From assembly GCA_938046095.1 (NCBI GenBank), contig CALIXS010000018.1, positions 1-64,000 on the forward strand: 64,000 nt of DNA, read 5' to 3'. Position numbers and translations under genes: made by a program. Under the pieces are notes generated by a model. That model searched no databases. It saw nothing but the letters and a program-made list of their open reading frames with translations, and was not told where the DNA came from. Shown piece after piece: positions 7,300 to 15,853 of this stretch; positions within the stretch are counted from its first letter, which is position 1; each line of letters starts with the position of its first letter. Origin of the DNA: an uncultured Clostridia bacterium. Its GTDB lineage: Bacteria; Bacillota; Clostridia; Peptostreptococcales; Anaerovoracaceae.

Positions 7300-8694
7300 T
7301 CAATACTCGGCGTTTTTCGGAGTGCGCGGGAACGGAAGGACGTCCCGGATGTTGCCCATGCCGGTAACGTACATTACCATCCGCTCGAAGCCGAGGCCGT
7401 AGCCTGCATGCTCGACTCCGCCGTAACGGCGCAGGTTCATATACCACCCGTAACCGTCCTCGACGACACCCATCTCGGCCATACGGGCCTTCAGAACGTC
7501 GAGACGCTCCTCCCTCTGGCTTCCGCCCACAATTTCACCGATGCCGGGCACGAGGAGATCGGCGCCGGCGACGGTTTTTCCGTCATCATTCAACCGCATG
7601 TAAAAGGCTTTGATGTTCTTCGGATAATCCATCACGAATACGGGCTTCCTGTAGACTTCCTCCGTTATGTAGCGCTCGTGCTCCGTCTGCAGATCGACGC
7701 CCCATTCGACGGGGTATTTGAAGCTGCGTCCCGATCTCTTTAGTATATCTACGGCTTCGGTATAGGTGATACGGGCAAAATCGCTGCTAACTATGTTGTC
7801 CAGTCGACCGAGCAGACCCTTGTCGACGAAGCTGCCGAAGAACTGCATTTCTTCAGGTGCCTCCTCGAGCAGGTAGTTGATTATGTACTTAACCATGTCC
7901 TCGGCGACGTTCATCTCGCCCTCGAGATCGCAGAATGCCATTTCCGGCTCGATCATCCAGAATTCATTCGCGTGACGCGTCGTATTGGAGTTCTCGGCGC
8001 GAAAAGTCGGACCGAACGTGTATATGTCTCGGAAAGCGAGCGCGAAGGCCTCGCCCTCCAGCTGGCCGCTTACGGTAAGGTTTGTTTTCCTGCCGAAAAA
8101 ATCCTGCGAAAAATCTATGGCGCCGTCGTCGGTGTGCGGGAGACGGTCAAGATCGAGCGTTGTAACCTGGAACATTTCACCGGCGCCTTCCGCGTCCGAG
8201 CCTGTTATTATCGGTGTGTGAACGTAAACAAAGCCTCTCTCCTGAAAGAACTTGTGTATCGCGTAGGCCAGCAAAGAGCGGACCCTGAAAACCGCTGCGA
8301 ATATATTGCTGCGAGGCCTGAGATAGGCGATCTCCCTGAGAAATTCCATCGAATGACGCTTGGGCTGAAGCGGATAATCGGCATCGCACGTTGCCACGAT
8401 CTGTACCGAGGCGGCTTTGACCTCGAACGGTTGCCTTGCTCCCGGTGTCAGTTCGAGCGTGCCCGTTACCGAAAGCGCATACGAAACTCTTACCCTCGAC
8501 AGCTCGTCAAAATTGGCGAGCCTGTCCTTCTCGTAAACTATCTGAACAGGTTTGAAGAAGCTGCCGTCATTGAGCTCGATAAATCCGAAAGCGTTGGAAT
8601 TACGGTTATTTCGCACCCAACCCCTGACCGTAACAGTCTGTCCGGCGTAATCTTCGGTTTTTCTGTAGAGCTGTTTTACTTTGATGTCCGACAT
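7300..8694 (-). CDS. asnS: Asparaginyl-tRNA synthetase
   Basis: Class IIb synthetase that charges tRNA-Asn. ATG 8694 (464 residues) was chosen because AAGGAGG lies just upstream and MSDIKVKQLYRKTEDYAGQ matches the family start; the longer frame runs back into a terminator. The N-terminal OB-fold anticodon domain (VTVRGWVRNNRNS, about 18-30) is followed by the catalytic core: motif 2 FRAENSNTTRHANEFWMIE and motif 3 GLGFERMVMYVTGM near the C-terminus. The FWMIE-type sequence and overall length fit AsnRS rather than AspRS. No T-box leader is visible. It lies downstream of pta but is separated from it by a terminator. Confidence 0.95.
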   Translation of the reverse strand: MSDIKVKQLYRKTEDYAGQTVTVRGWVRNNRNSNAFGFIELNDGSFFKPVQIVYEKDRLANFDELSRVRVSYALSVTGTLELTPGARQPFEVKAASVQIVATCDADYPLQPKRHSMEFLREIAYLRPRSNIFAAVFRVRSLLAYAIHKFFQERGFVYVHTPIITGSDAEGAGEMFQVTTLDLDRLPHTDDGAIDFSQDFFGRKTNLTVSGQLEGEAFALAFRDIYTFGPTFRAENSNTTRHANEFWMIEPEMAFCDLEGEMNVAEDMVKYIINYLLEEAPEEMQFFGSFVDKGLLGRLDNIVSSDFARITYTEAVDILKRSGRSFKYPVEWGVDLQTEHERYITEEVYRKPVFVMDYPKNIKAFYMRLNDDGKTVAGADLLVPGIGEIVGGSQREERLDVLKARMAEMGVVEDGYGWYMNLRRYGGVEHAGYGLGFERMVMYVTGMGNIRDVLPFPRTPKNAEY

Positions 8695-8728
8695 CTTTTT
8701 TCCTCCTTGATTTTGATAGTACCAGCAT

Positions 8729-8734
8729 ATTATA
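8729..8734 (-). promoter_or_regulatory. -10 box for asnS
   Basis: TATAAT on the minus strand, 35 nt before the asnS ATG and immediately after the pta terminator. No clear -35 hexamer is present because the position falls in the terminator stem. Confidence 0.45.
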
Positions 8735-8735
8735 A

Positions 8736-8771
8736 CACAAAACACGGCCTTCGTAATTATGAAAGCCGTGT
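8736..8771 (-). terminator. Terminator after pta
   Basis: Minus-strand stem ACACGGCTTTC / GAAGGCCGTGT with an 8-nt loop followed by TTTTG. Confidence 0.75.
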
Positions 8772-8911
8772 CCGCAACTTTTTTACGCTGACAGCGTGTC
8801 TGTTTATATTTTTTGTCGTTACACCGAAGTTTTACGCGACATCGGTCTCCGTGCCGAAGCTTTACACGAACGCCGAAACCTTGTATGGCGGCATTCGCCT
8901 CCCTCCGGGCT

Positions 8912-9922
8912 TTACGCAAAAGCGGCGGTTATGATCGCCATTTTGTATACCTCGTCGGCATTGCAGCCGCGCGAAAGGTCGTTGATAGGAGCATTGAGAC
9001 CCTGAAGAATAGGTCCGTAGGCGTCAAATCCGCCGAGCCTCTGGGCGATCTTGTATCCGATGTTGCCCGCTTCGATCCCCGGGAAGATAAATACGTTTGC
9101 CTGTCCTGCCACCTTGCTGTCACTGCACTTTGTCTTCGCAACCGTAGGCGATACCGCAGCGTCAAATTGAAGCTCGCCGTCTATAGGCAGATCGGGTGCC
9201 ATTTTTTGAGCCTCAATCGTAGCGTCATGAGACAGCTTAACAGTGCCGCCCTTGCCGGAGCCCTTTGTCGAGAACGAAAGGAACGCCACCTTGGGATCGA
9301 TCTCAAACACCTTAGCCGTCTTTGCCGTCTCGACGGCGACTTCGGCGAGTTTCTGAGCAGCCGTGTATGTTACGTTGCCTTCCTTGTCGAGCGTATCCTG
9401 ATAATCGATATTTATAGCGCAATCCGCCATCGCGAGTTTTTCACCGTCGCTTTCACGGATCATGATAAATGTCGAGCTTACGAGGTGTGCGCCCGGTTTT
9501 GTCTTTACAAGCTGGAGGGCAGGTCTTACAGTGTCAGCCGTCGAATACGTGGCCCCGCCGAGCAGACAGTCAGCCTTTCCCATCTTTACGAGCATCGTCG
9601 CAAAATAATTGCCGTGCGAAAGCATTTCCGCCGCTTCAGCCTCAGTGATCTTACCCTTGCGCAGCTCCACCATCGTCTTTATCATACCGCCCATGCCGGC
9701 GTATTTGGCGGGGTCGATGATTTCGCACCCCGAAATATCGTATCCGCCTTTTTTTGCACCCTCGGCGAATTCCTCCTCGGTTCCCACAAGGATCACCTTC
9801 ATGATGGCACTTCCGCTCAACCTGCTTGCGGCATCGAGGATCCTCGGGTCAGGACCGTCCGGAAGAACTATCGTAGGCTGTGCTTTTTTGACCTTGTCGG
9901 TCAGATTATCAAAAATCGACAT
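8912..9922 (-). CDS. pta: Phosphate acetyltransferase
   Basis: This 336-residue enzyme converts acetyl-CoA plus phosphate to acetyl phosphate, the first step of acetate production in fermenting bacteria. ATG 9922 (MSIFDNL) is preceded by AGGAGG at ideal spacing. The sequence carries PTA_PTB family features: TIVLPDGPDPRIL (about 23-35), LLGGATYSTADTVRPALQ, SFSTKGSGKG and NVFIFPGIEAGNIGYKIAQRLGG. Length matches the short single-domain class. It has its own promoter and terminator; acetate kinase is not adjacent within this window. Phosphate butyryltransferase is a less likely alternative. Confidence 0.93.
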   Translation of the reverse strand: MSIFDNLTDKVKKAQPTIVLPDGPDPRILDAASRLSGSAIMKVILVGTEEEFAEGAKKGGYDISGCEIIDPAKYAGMGGMIKTMVELRKGKITEAEAAEMLSHGNYFATMLVKMGKADCLLGGATYSTADTVRPALQLVKTKPGAHLVSSTFIMIRESDGEKLAMADCAINIDYQDTLDKEGNVTYTAAQKLAEVAVETAKTAKVFEIDPKVAFLSFSTKGSGKGGTVKLSHDATIEAQKMAPDLPIDGELQFDAAVSPTVAKTKCSDSKVAGQANVFIFPGIEAGNIGYKIAQRLGGFDAYGPILQGLNAPINDLSRGCNADEVYKMAIITAAFA

Positions 9923-9964
9923 TTTGATACCTCCTATCAAATGATTATCAAATTCAACTTTATC

Positions 9965-9993
9965 ATTCTATCACGGCCGTGCGGAATGTTCAA
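9965..9993 (-). promoter_or_regulatory. Promoter of pta
   Basis: Minus strand: -35 TTGAAC (9993-9988), 17-nt spacer, -10 TAGAAT (9970-9965). Confidence 0.7.
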
Positions 9994-10005
9994 TTGACGG
10001 CGCGG

Positions 10006-12102
10006 TTATTTGCCCCCGGTCAGGAGCGGCGTCATGCTGTTGAGCCCTGCAATTATGGTTGATGTATTGTGTATGAGCGCCGAGGTCGCCGGTCGAAGCA
10101 CTCCGGCTATTCCAAGCGCTATAAGCAGTCCGTTGAAGGAAATTATGAACCTGTAGTTGAAATTTATGCGGTTCATCAAAGCGTCGGCAATGCGCCTCAT
10201 CGTGACTATTTTCTCAAGGTCGTCAGCCGATATCGTAATATCAGATATCTCCTTTGCTATTGCGGCGCCCGTATTGATGGCTATGCCCGCGTCGGCCTCC
10301 GAAAGCGCCGGCGCATCGTTCACGCCGTCACCTATCATTATGACCGTGCGCCCCGCTTCATGTTCCCTGCGTATGAACAAAGCTTTGTCCTCCGGCAGCA
10401 CCCCGGCGTGGAATTCGTCGAGATCAAGTTCTTCCGCTATTGCCGCAGCGGTCTCAGCGTTATCGCCCGTCATCATGCATATTCTGTTTATGCCGAGCTC
10501 ATGAAGCTCCCTGATGACGCGCGAAGCCTCTTTTTTGAGCGGATCCGATATGCAGATGACCGCCTTGAGACGTCCGTCGACCGCCATATACAGATGCGAG
10601 TACTCCGGCGAAACGGCTTCCAGCTTTCCGCGTTCGTCATCCGACACCTTGCAATGCTCGTCTTCAAATACGAAATGCCGGCTTCCGATCACGGCCGGCT
10701 TACCGTCTATCTCGCTCGCGATGCCATGAGCTACTACATACTTTACTTTTGAGTGCATCTCATCATGTATGATGCTTCTCCTCTTAGCCTCCTCGACGAC
10801 GGCGTTTGCCATTGAATGAGGAAAATGCTCCTCGAGGCATGCCGATATGCGAAGAGCTTCCTTTTCCTCCATGCCGTCGAAGGTTACGATCCGGGCGACC
10901 TTAGGCTGCGCATATGTCAGCGTTCCCGTCTTGTCGAATACTACGGTCTGCGCTTCGGATACGGCCTCGAGCGATTTGCCGCCCTTGATCGATATGTCGC
11001 TGATGCGCGCCTCTTTGATCGCCGAAAGCACCGCCAGAGGCATAGAAAGCTTGAGTGCGCACGAGAAATCGACCATAAGCGATGCCATGGCCTTTGTTAC
11101 ATTGCCCGTGAGCAGATATATCGACGCAGTAAGAAGCAGCGAGTATGGCACGAGCGAATCCGCGAGGTGATACGCCCTTGCCTCGGTAGCCGACTTCAGC
11201 TTTTCAGAATCCTCTATCATCCTGACTATCTGATCGAACTTGCTGTCACCTGAAATCTTAGTGACTTCTATGACACATTCGCCTTCGTCGACGACTGTAC
11301 CGGCGTATACATATCCGCCCCCGTGTTTCGGAACCGGTATGGATTCCCCCGTCATTGATGCCTGATTGACGGTCATCTCTCCGCTTCTCACCCTGCCGTC
11401 GAACGGTATTATCATGGAGGTGCTTACCCTGATGAGGTCTCCCGCTTTGATATCGTCCGTATCTGCGAGAACATCCGAGGCTCCGTCAACGCAGAGCCAG
11501 ACTTTATCTGACTTAAGTGTCATCGAACGCGCGAGATCCCCGACGGATTTCTTGTATGTCCACTGCTCAAGTATGTCCCCGATGTCCAGGAGACACATTA
11601 TAGACGATGCCGTATTGAAATCTCCCATGAGCATAGACGCTGTTACAGCGCACGCGTCGAGCACGGGAACCTCTACCTTCCCGTGTACGAGACATTTCAA
11701 TGCCCTGTAAATGAATTTCGCGCTTTTGAATACGGTCCAGACGATATTAAGCGGTGCGGGAAGAAACAGCTTTCGAGCATACCTTGCCGCCAGCGTTACA
11801 ACCAACCGGTTTCCGTAGCTGCGGTCGAGCGCCCGCCCCGTTTCCTCCGGAACAAGCTTGAGCGTATTCTCGTCGTTATACGAAAAAACAGAGAGAGCCT
11901 CAAGAAGCCGCTCCCTGTTCACATCCGTCCTGTTATATGTAATTACGGCATCGGCGGTTTCCTCATATACCGAGACCTTTGTGACATATACTTTGTTTTC
12001 AAGGTAATACCGGAGGATGTCCGCCTCCCGCATCGACATGCGGTACGCTCCCGCATGAACTCTTATTGTATGAGCCGATTCGTGGCGAACGGTAAATCTC
12101 AT
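10006..12102 (-). CDS. P1B-like P-type ATPase with atypical metal motif
   Basis: This 698-residue heavy-metal-type P-ATPase shows TGES (about 251), phosphorylation loop DKTGTLT (about 390-396), an HP-like motif in EHFPHSMA and GDGVNDAP (about 595). The membrane metal motif is unusual: where P1B pumps have CPC or a variant such as SPC, this one reads FSCALKLSMP (about 346-355), with no Pro before the Cys and one Cys only. The N-terminal ~80 residues look like a degenerate HMA fold without CxxC. It overlaps the upstream DUF6110 gene by 4 nt (ATGA). The substrate cannot be read from the sequence. Confidence 0.88.
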   Translation of the reverse strand: MRFTVRHESAHTIRVHAGAYRMSMREADILRYYLENKVYVTKVSVYEETADAVITYNRTDVNRERLLEALSVFSYNDENTLKLVPEETGRALDRSYGNRLVVTLAARYARKLFLPAPLNIVWTVFKSAKFIYRALKCLVHGKVEVPVLDACAVTASMLMGDFNTASSIMCLLDIGDILEQWTYKKSVGDLARSMTLKSDKVWLCVDGASDVLADTDDIKAGDLIRVSTSMIIPFDGRVRSGEMTVNQASMTGESIPVPKHGGGYVYAGTVVDEGECVIEVTKISGDSKFDQIVRMIEDSEKLKSATEARAYHLADSLVPYSLLLTASIYLLTGNVTKAMASLMVDFSCALKLSMPLAVLSAIKEARISDISIKGGKSLEAVSEAQTVVFDKTGTLTYAQPKVARIVTFDGMEEKEALRISACLEEHFPHSMANAVVEEAKRRSIIHDEMHSKVKYVVAHGIASEIDGKPAVIGSRHFVFEDEHCKVSDDERGKLEAVSPEYSHLYMAVDGRLKAVICISDPLKKEASRVIRELHELGINRICMMTGDNAETAAAIAEELDLDEFHAGVLPEDKALFIRREHEAGRTVIMIGDGVNDAPALSEADAGIAINTGAAIAKEISDITISADDLEKIVTMRRIADALMNRINFNYRFIISFNGLLIALGIAGVLRPATSALIHNTSTIIAGLNSMTPLLTGGK

Positions 12103-12449
12103 TTTGTTTTTTCCGTTTCTTTCTCACAGGCCGCCGATTCTTCGGAGCCGCACTGAACGTCAGCCAGCTTCGCCTCACATTCGGCAACAAAAGCCTTTGC
12201 TTCCTCGAAAGCTCTTCTCTCGTCCTCGGCATAGCGCACCTCGTTGATGTCGGATGCATCGGCGCTGATATCACGACAGTTTTCCCGAAGTACCGCCGCC
12301 TGCTTTACTACGCTGTCCTTACCCCGCATAACCGCCGCGGTGCAATGCGTATATACGTTCTTGGCCTCCTTGCTCGACAAAATTGATATTCCGGCTGTTC
12401 CGAAAAGAACACCTCCGGCAAATAATCCTAACTTTCCCCATATGTTCAT
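12099..12449 (-). CDS. DUF6110 family small membrane-anchored protein
   Basis: A 116-residue protein with one N-terminal hydrophobic segment (about 6-25, LGLFAGGVLFGTAGISIL) followed by KEAKNVYTHCTAAVMRGKDSV and a charged helical C-terminal part. This matches the DUF6110 family, small Firmicute proteins often encoded beside a P-type ATPase. Function unknown; the 4-nt overlap with the ATPase suggests equimolar production and perhaps a role as a partner or metal-handling accessory. AAGGAGG precedes ATG 12449. His35 and Cys36 and several C-terminal Cys residues could be ligands, which is inference. Confidence 0.8.
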   Translation of the reverse strand: MNIWGKLGLFAGGVLFGTAGISILSSKEAKNVYTHCTAAVMRGKDSVVKQAAVLRENCRDISADASDINEVRYAEDERRAFEEAKAFVAECEAKLADVQCGSEESAACEKETEKTK

Positions 12450-12515
12450 CTTAGTTTCCTCCTTGGATTTTCATCAATCTAAGCGTTCATTTAATTGGCC
12501 TGCAACAGCTCCTTT

Positions 12516-12544
12516 ATTTTACTATCCGATTTCACCAAAGTCAA
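12516..12544 (-). promoter_or_regulatory. Promoter of the DUF6110-ATPase operon
   Basis: Minus strand: -35 TTGACT (12544-12539), 17-nt spacer, -10 TAAAAT (12521-12516); about 65 nt before the DUF6110 ATG. Confidence 0.75.
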
Positions 12545-12713
12545 TAAAATCCAAGCTGCCCGCGTCAAAGAATTCGCCTCGAAATGAGTCAGCGGATGTA
12601 AGGCGGATCAAAGCATTCAAAACGATCCGCCGCAGCGTCCGGTTCGCATCGCTGAATACGAAAAAGTACTGTCCCCGTGAAACGGACGCGACTCAGTATT
12701 CTTTTTACAACCC
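12545..12713. other. Spacer with a hairpin and a short open minus frame
   Basis: Contains a stem GGCGGATC / GATCCGCC (12602-12631) and, on the minus strand, a 56-codon open stretch to TAG at 12522-12524 with protein-like composition but no start codon with a ribosome site. It may be a gene remnant; I cannot identify it. Confidence 0.3.
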
Positions 12714-12750
12714 GAAAAGCCCTGCCGGCGGACGGCCGCCGACAGGGCTT
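12714..12750 (-). terminator. Terminator after the VWA lipoprotein gene
   Basis: Perfect-ended stem AAGCCCTGTCGGCGG / CCGCCGGCAGGGCTT with a 4-nt loop and TTTT following on the minus strand. Confidence 0.88.
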
Positions 12751-12797
12751 AACGCTTATCACTTTTGATCGTTACACTTTTGATGTGTAATGTTCGC

Positions 12798-14057
12798 CTA
12801 TCTGTTTTCCGATATTATCCTGACTATCACATCGTGCAGAAGCTCTACCGTATAATCGCCCACAATAGGTTCAAGGTGTGTCTCGCCGACGCCGGAATCG
12901 TCCGTAAGAAATACGTATGTCCCGTTCGTCGTGATAGCTATCGCCCTGCCGAAGAGCTCCGTATCGCGCGTACTGTTTGAAGCGACGACAGGAACGAGCC
13001 TGATCCCTTTTCTCGCCGCCGTCTCAATAGCCTGCTTCAGAGTGTCCTCCGTCCCCTCGTGAGGGGGGGCATCGAATATCATGAAGGCGACCTTGGCGGC
13101 ATCTTCCGACCATTCGTCGTTATCGGTTATAGTTTCCTTAAGTATCTGCGCTACGGCCTCCGGTTCATCGCCGCCGCCCTCCGAAACCTCGGCGCCTATG
13201 ATCTCCCGCACCCTTGATATGTCATCGGTGAAACCGTTGCATCTTGTTACATATTCATCCTCGTCGTCACGGTAGAAATTCACCGAATACGTGACACCGT
13301 CAGTTCCGACATCCTCTGCGATCTTCGAAAAATCCTTCTGAAGAAATGCGAGCTCGTCGCCCATCGAGCCCGTAGTGTCTATTATGAACATGACCTGCAC
13401 GCCGTTCGGTTTCTTTGCCTCGGGCGTTTTTACTATCGAAACCTCGTTCACGCTCGTAACAATCGCAGCACCCTGCTGATTGTCGGGATCGGGCTTTTCT
13501 ACTGTAAGCGCCGCTTTTTTGTCACCGGAGGATACGTTCGCAGGAGTCTCACCCTCTCTGTAAAACAAATATGCAATCCCGTTCGTACCCGTTTTAGCGG
13601 TCCAGAGAACATTTCCCTCAGCGTCATACAGCACGACCGTCTCTCCTCTCAGCGCCGCACCCGACTCATCCGTCACCGTTACGGCCACTCTGTTCCTCGG
13701 ATCTATGCCGTATGAAGGGAACGTTATCTTCCCGGAATTTACAAGATTTGTAAAGAACGGCCAATTATTATTGTCGTTCCACTCGGCCGCCGTCAAAACA
13801 AGCGCACTTGAATTATCATCGGGAATATCCGCATGACCTGTCCCGTCAGAGCCCCTCCCGGGCAGAGCATCAGCCATACCCCCGCTTGTCTTCGCGAACT
13901 CCTCGGCAGCGCCCATCGCGCCGTCAGAATCGGACGCAGTTTCGTCAATCTCCACGAAAGTACCGTTTTTGTCGGTCTTCGCCTTATTCGCTGTGCATGC
14001 CGTCATAGTTGCCGCCACGACGACTGCCAGCAGTACTGCAAAAAGTCTCTTACGCAT
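12798..14057 (-). CDS. VWA-domain lipoprotein with carboxypeptidase-regulatory-like domain
   Basis: A 419-residue exported protein. Signal peptide with lipobox TMTAC (Cys about 21) predicts attachment to the outer face of the membrane. After a Ser/Gly/Asp-rich linker, a beta-sandwich like carboxypeptidase regulatory domains follows (AVTVTDESGAALRGETVVLYD, split here at about 124-144). The C-terminal von Willebrand A domain (about 218-415) has the MIDAS motif DTTGSMGDE (about 227-235). Such domains bind protein or matrix ligands through a metal ion. It is the third gene of a sigma factor / anti-sigma operon, 11 nt after the second gene, so it may be the sensor or output of that pathway. Ligand unknown. 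Confidence 0.85.
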   Translation of the reverse strand: MRKRLFAVLLAVVVAATMTACTANKAKTDKNGTFVEIDETASDSDGAMGAAEEFAKTSGGMADALPGRGSDGTGHADIPDDNSSALVLTAAEWNDNNNWPFFTNLVNSGKITFPSYGIDPRNRVAVTVTDESGAALRGETVVLYDAEGNVLWTAKTGTNGIAYLFYREGETPANVSSGDKKAALTVEKPDPDNQQGAAIVTSVNEVSIVKTPEAKKPNGVQVMFIIDTTGSMGDELAFLQKDFSKIAEDVGTDGVTYSVNFYRDDEDEYVTRCNGFTDDISRVREIIGAEVSEGGGDEPEAVAQILKETITDNDEWSEDAAKVAFMIFDAPPHEGTEDTLKQAIETAARKGIRLVPVVASNSTRDTELFGRAIAITTNGTYVFLTDDSGVGETHLEPIVGDYTVELLHDVIVRIISENR

Positions 14058-14068
14058 ATTTTACCTCC

Positions 14069-14866
14069 CTACGCTTCAGGCAGCGCAACCGTCGACGTAA
14101 AATGTCTGTACATTACATCAAGCTTGTCGGCCGTAGCGCTGTCCGCCATCGAAACGCTGCATGTATACCCCGCTTCGCCGCTGTTCACGAGCCAATACGC
14201 CACACCCTGACCTTCGTCAGTCATCTTCTTTATATAAAGGGTGCCGAGGCCGTCGGATTTCGTTCCGGATGTTTGTCCGTTCCCGCTGTTTTCCGAAGTC
14301 CAATCGTAATCCATGTCGCTTATATCCTTCAATGTTCCTGTTTTCTGTATTCTGAAACAGTATGCATTATCGCCGTACATGTAATCAGCCTGATAGATCG
14401 GCTCCGCACCGTTGCGCGAATCGATTTTTGTCCATCGGACGTCACTTGCCCCGTCCGGCATGACTATACCGATTCCGCTCTCCCGGCGTATGCCGTCAGA
14501 CGTCGTATCGCTGGCGCAGTTTGCAGATAAAGCGTTGTCAACGATACCCCGGCTTTTCGCTTTTTCCTGCAATCCTTTTTCCGCATACGCATCATTGTAT
14601 TCCTCGTTCGCGACGTCCCCGGACGTAAAAGCGGCTTTTTCGTCCGTAACGTTTCCTGCCATGTTCACTCCTACACCGACGGCTATTATCAAAACGGCGG
14701 CGGCCGTTCCGATGCTCAGATATATTCTTATGCGGGATCTTCCCGTGCGGCGACTCGCATCGGCCGCGCCGCTGTCCGTTTTGTCCCCGGATATCAGACA
14801 CCGCGCCTCTTCGATATACTCATCCTTTATCATCGTTATAGCAGCCTGGAGCTTATCCGATTTCAT
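14069..14866 (-). CDS. Probable membrane anti-sigma factor
   Basis: This 265-residue protein starts with a charged ~45-residue cytoplasmic segment (MKSDKLQAAITMIKDEYIEE), then one transmembrane helix (about 47-69) and an extracytoplasmic domain of ~195 residues rich in Ser, Asp and Gly. The topology, and a 4-nt overlap with an ECF sigma gene, indicate an anti-sigma factor that holds the sigma at the membrane. No zinc-binding HxxxCxxC motif is visible, so it is not of the ZAS type. The outer domain is not one I recognise. Confidence 0.7.
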   Translation of the reverse strand: MKSDKLQAAITMIKDEYIEEARCLISGDKTDSGAADASRRTGRSRIRIYLSIGTAAAVLIIAVGVGVNMAGNVTDEKAAFTSGDVANEEYNDAYAEKGLQEKAKSRGIVDNALSANCASDTTSDGIRRESGIGIVMPDGASDVRWTKIDSRNGAEPIYQADYMYGDNAYCFRIQKTGTLKDISDMDYDWTSENSGNGQTSGTKSDGLGTLYIKKMTDEGQGVAYWLVNSGEAGYTCSVSMADSATADKLDVMYRHFTSTVALPEA

Positions 14867-15423
14867 ATATATACACCTTCTTTTTTGAGCCTCTCCGCAA
14901 GTCTGTCGCGCGTGCGCTTAAGGCTCATTTTAACGCTGCTGATGCCCGTCCGAGTCTCCGCCGCGATGTCCGCTACGCTCATAAAGTACCAATACCGCAA
15001 AACAAAAAACTCACGATCCTGACATCTGATACTGCCCAGAAATTCGTTGATTATACATGTAATTTCCTGCGCATCCATATGCTCGTCTATCGAAAATCCG
15101 CCCGCAAGCGTTTGTTCAAGCTCATCCAGCACTGCGTCGGACTCCCCTCCGCCGCGCTTTTCGGCCGAGGCGGCTCTGATTTTCTTGAGCGAGAGATTTC
15201 TCGTTATCCTGCCGAGGAAGGTTCTGAGGTTATCCGGTTTTGCCGGCGGTATGGCATTCCACGCGCCGAGATATGTGTCGTTTACGCACTCCTGAGCATC
15301 CTCATCGTTTAATACGATGCGCTTCGCGACGGCTGTACAGTAATTTCCGTACGCCGCCGCTGTTTCGGCTATCGCCCTCTCGTCGCGTATGTTATACAAT
15401 TCTATTATTCTGTTGTCCTCCAT
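14863..15423 (-). CDS. ECF-type RNA polymerase sigma factor
   Basis: A 186-residue sigma-70 family factor of the short (ECF) type. ATG 15423 is preferred to an upstream start because GGAGGAG lies 8 nt before it and MEDNRIIELYNIRDERAI is the usual opening. Region 2 carries DEDAQECVNDTYLGAWNAIPP (quoted in part; about 40-59) and region 4 DREFFVLRYWYFMSVADIAAE, split at about 133-153, with the helix-turn-helix GISSVKMSLKRTRDRL. It is the first gene of an operon with a membrane anti-sigma and a VWA lipoprotein, so it probably responds to an envelope or surface signal. A TATAAT box lies about 70 nt upstream. Confidence 0.9.
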   Translation of the reverse strand: MEDNRIIELYNIRDERAIAETAAAYGNYCTAVAKRIVLNDEDAQECVNDTYLGAWNAIPPAKPDNLRTFLGRITRNLSLKKIRAASAEKRGGGESDAVLDELEQTLAGGFSIDEHMDAQEITCIINEFLGSIRCQDREFFVLRYWYFMSVADIAAETRTGISSVKMSLKRTRDRLAERLKKEGVYI

Positions 15424-15675
15424 CAGACAAAGCTCCTCCGGATCAAAGCCTTTCACCCATATACTACCGGCACACATGCGTTCGGTCACATTTATTATAC
15501 AAAACTTTCAAACCTTGTGAAAGCATGTCGGCGATGCTGCAGCTTCGGAATGCTCAGACCTCCGGCCTCTTTATCTCTGTGTATCTCCGCCGGTTTACCG
15601 TTTACCGCAATTACATAACAGAGCTTCCGCCGAATTGAAGGTCAAGGACTTTTGCGGCCTGTCAATCTATCATAC

Positions 15676-15720
15676 CAAAAAGCCTTGAAACACTGAGAAT
15701 GCCAGTATTTCAAGGCTTTT
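15676..15720 (-). terminator. Terminator after tRNA-Thr
   Basis: Minus-strand stem AAAAGCCTTGAAA / TTTCAAGGCTTTT closing a ~17-nt loop and ending in a T-run, 6 nt after the tRNA. Confidence 0.8.
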
Positions 15721-15725
15721 CTTCA

Positions 15726-15801
15726 TGGAGCTCCCAGACGGACTCGAACCGTCGACCTGCGCGTTACGAATGCGCTGCTCTACCAACTGAGCCATGGAAG
15801 C
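15726..15801 (-). tRNA. tRNA-Thr, anticodon CGU
   Basis: A complete 76-nt cloverleaf with encoded CCA. Acceptor GCTTCCA / TGGGAGC, D stem GCTC / GAGC, T stem GACGG / CCGTC with loop TTCGAGT, discriminator T. The anticodon loop TTCGTAA gives anticodon CGT, which reads ACG (Thr). The anticodon stem GCGCA / CGCGC has an A-C mismatch at its base (position 31-39), where an A-U pair would be expected. It is downstream of addB on the same strand, with its own terminator. Confidence 0.95.
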
Positions 15802-15853
15802 ATGTATCCGGGGCCGCCTAGCACATCGGATGAACGAAGCGGCTGCTGTTATC

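Noticed and set aside
8695..8911. A T-box or other riboswitch before asnS
   Set aside because: The region contains the pta terminator and a -10 box but no T-box sequence or long structured leader.
7972..8934. A 320-codon plus-strand frame opposite asnS
   Set aside because: Mirror frame of asnS; protein is low-quality, Arg/Cys-rich and starts inside the gene.
8813..9997. A 394-codon plus-strand frame opposite pta
   Set aside because: It is antisense to a well-supported gene, has no recognisable domain, and crosses its promoter and terminator.
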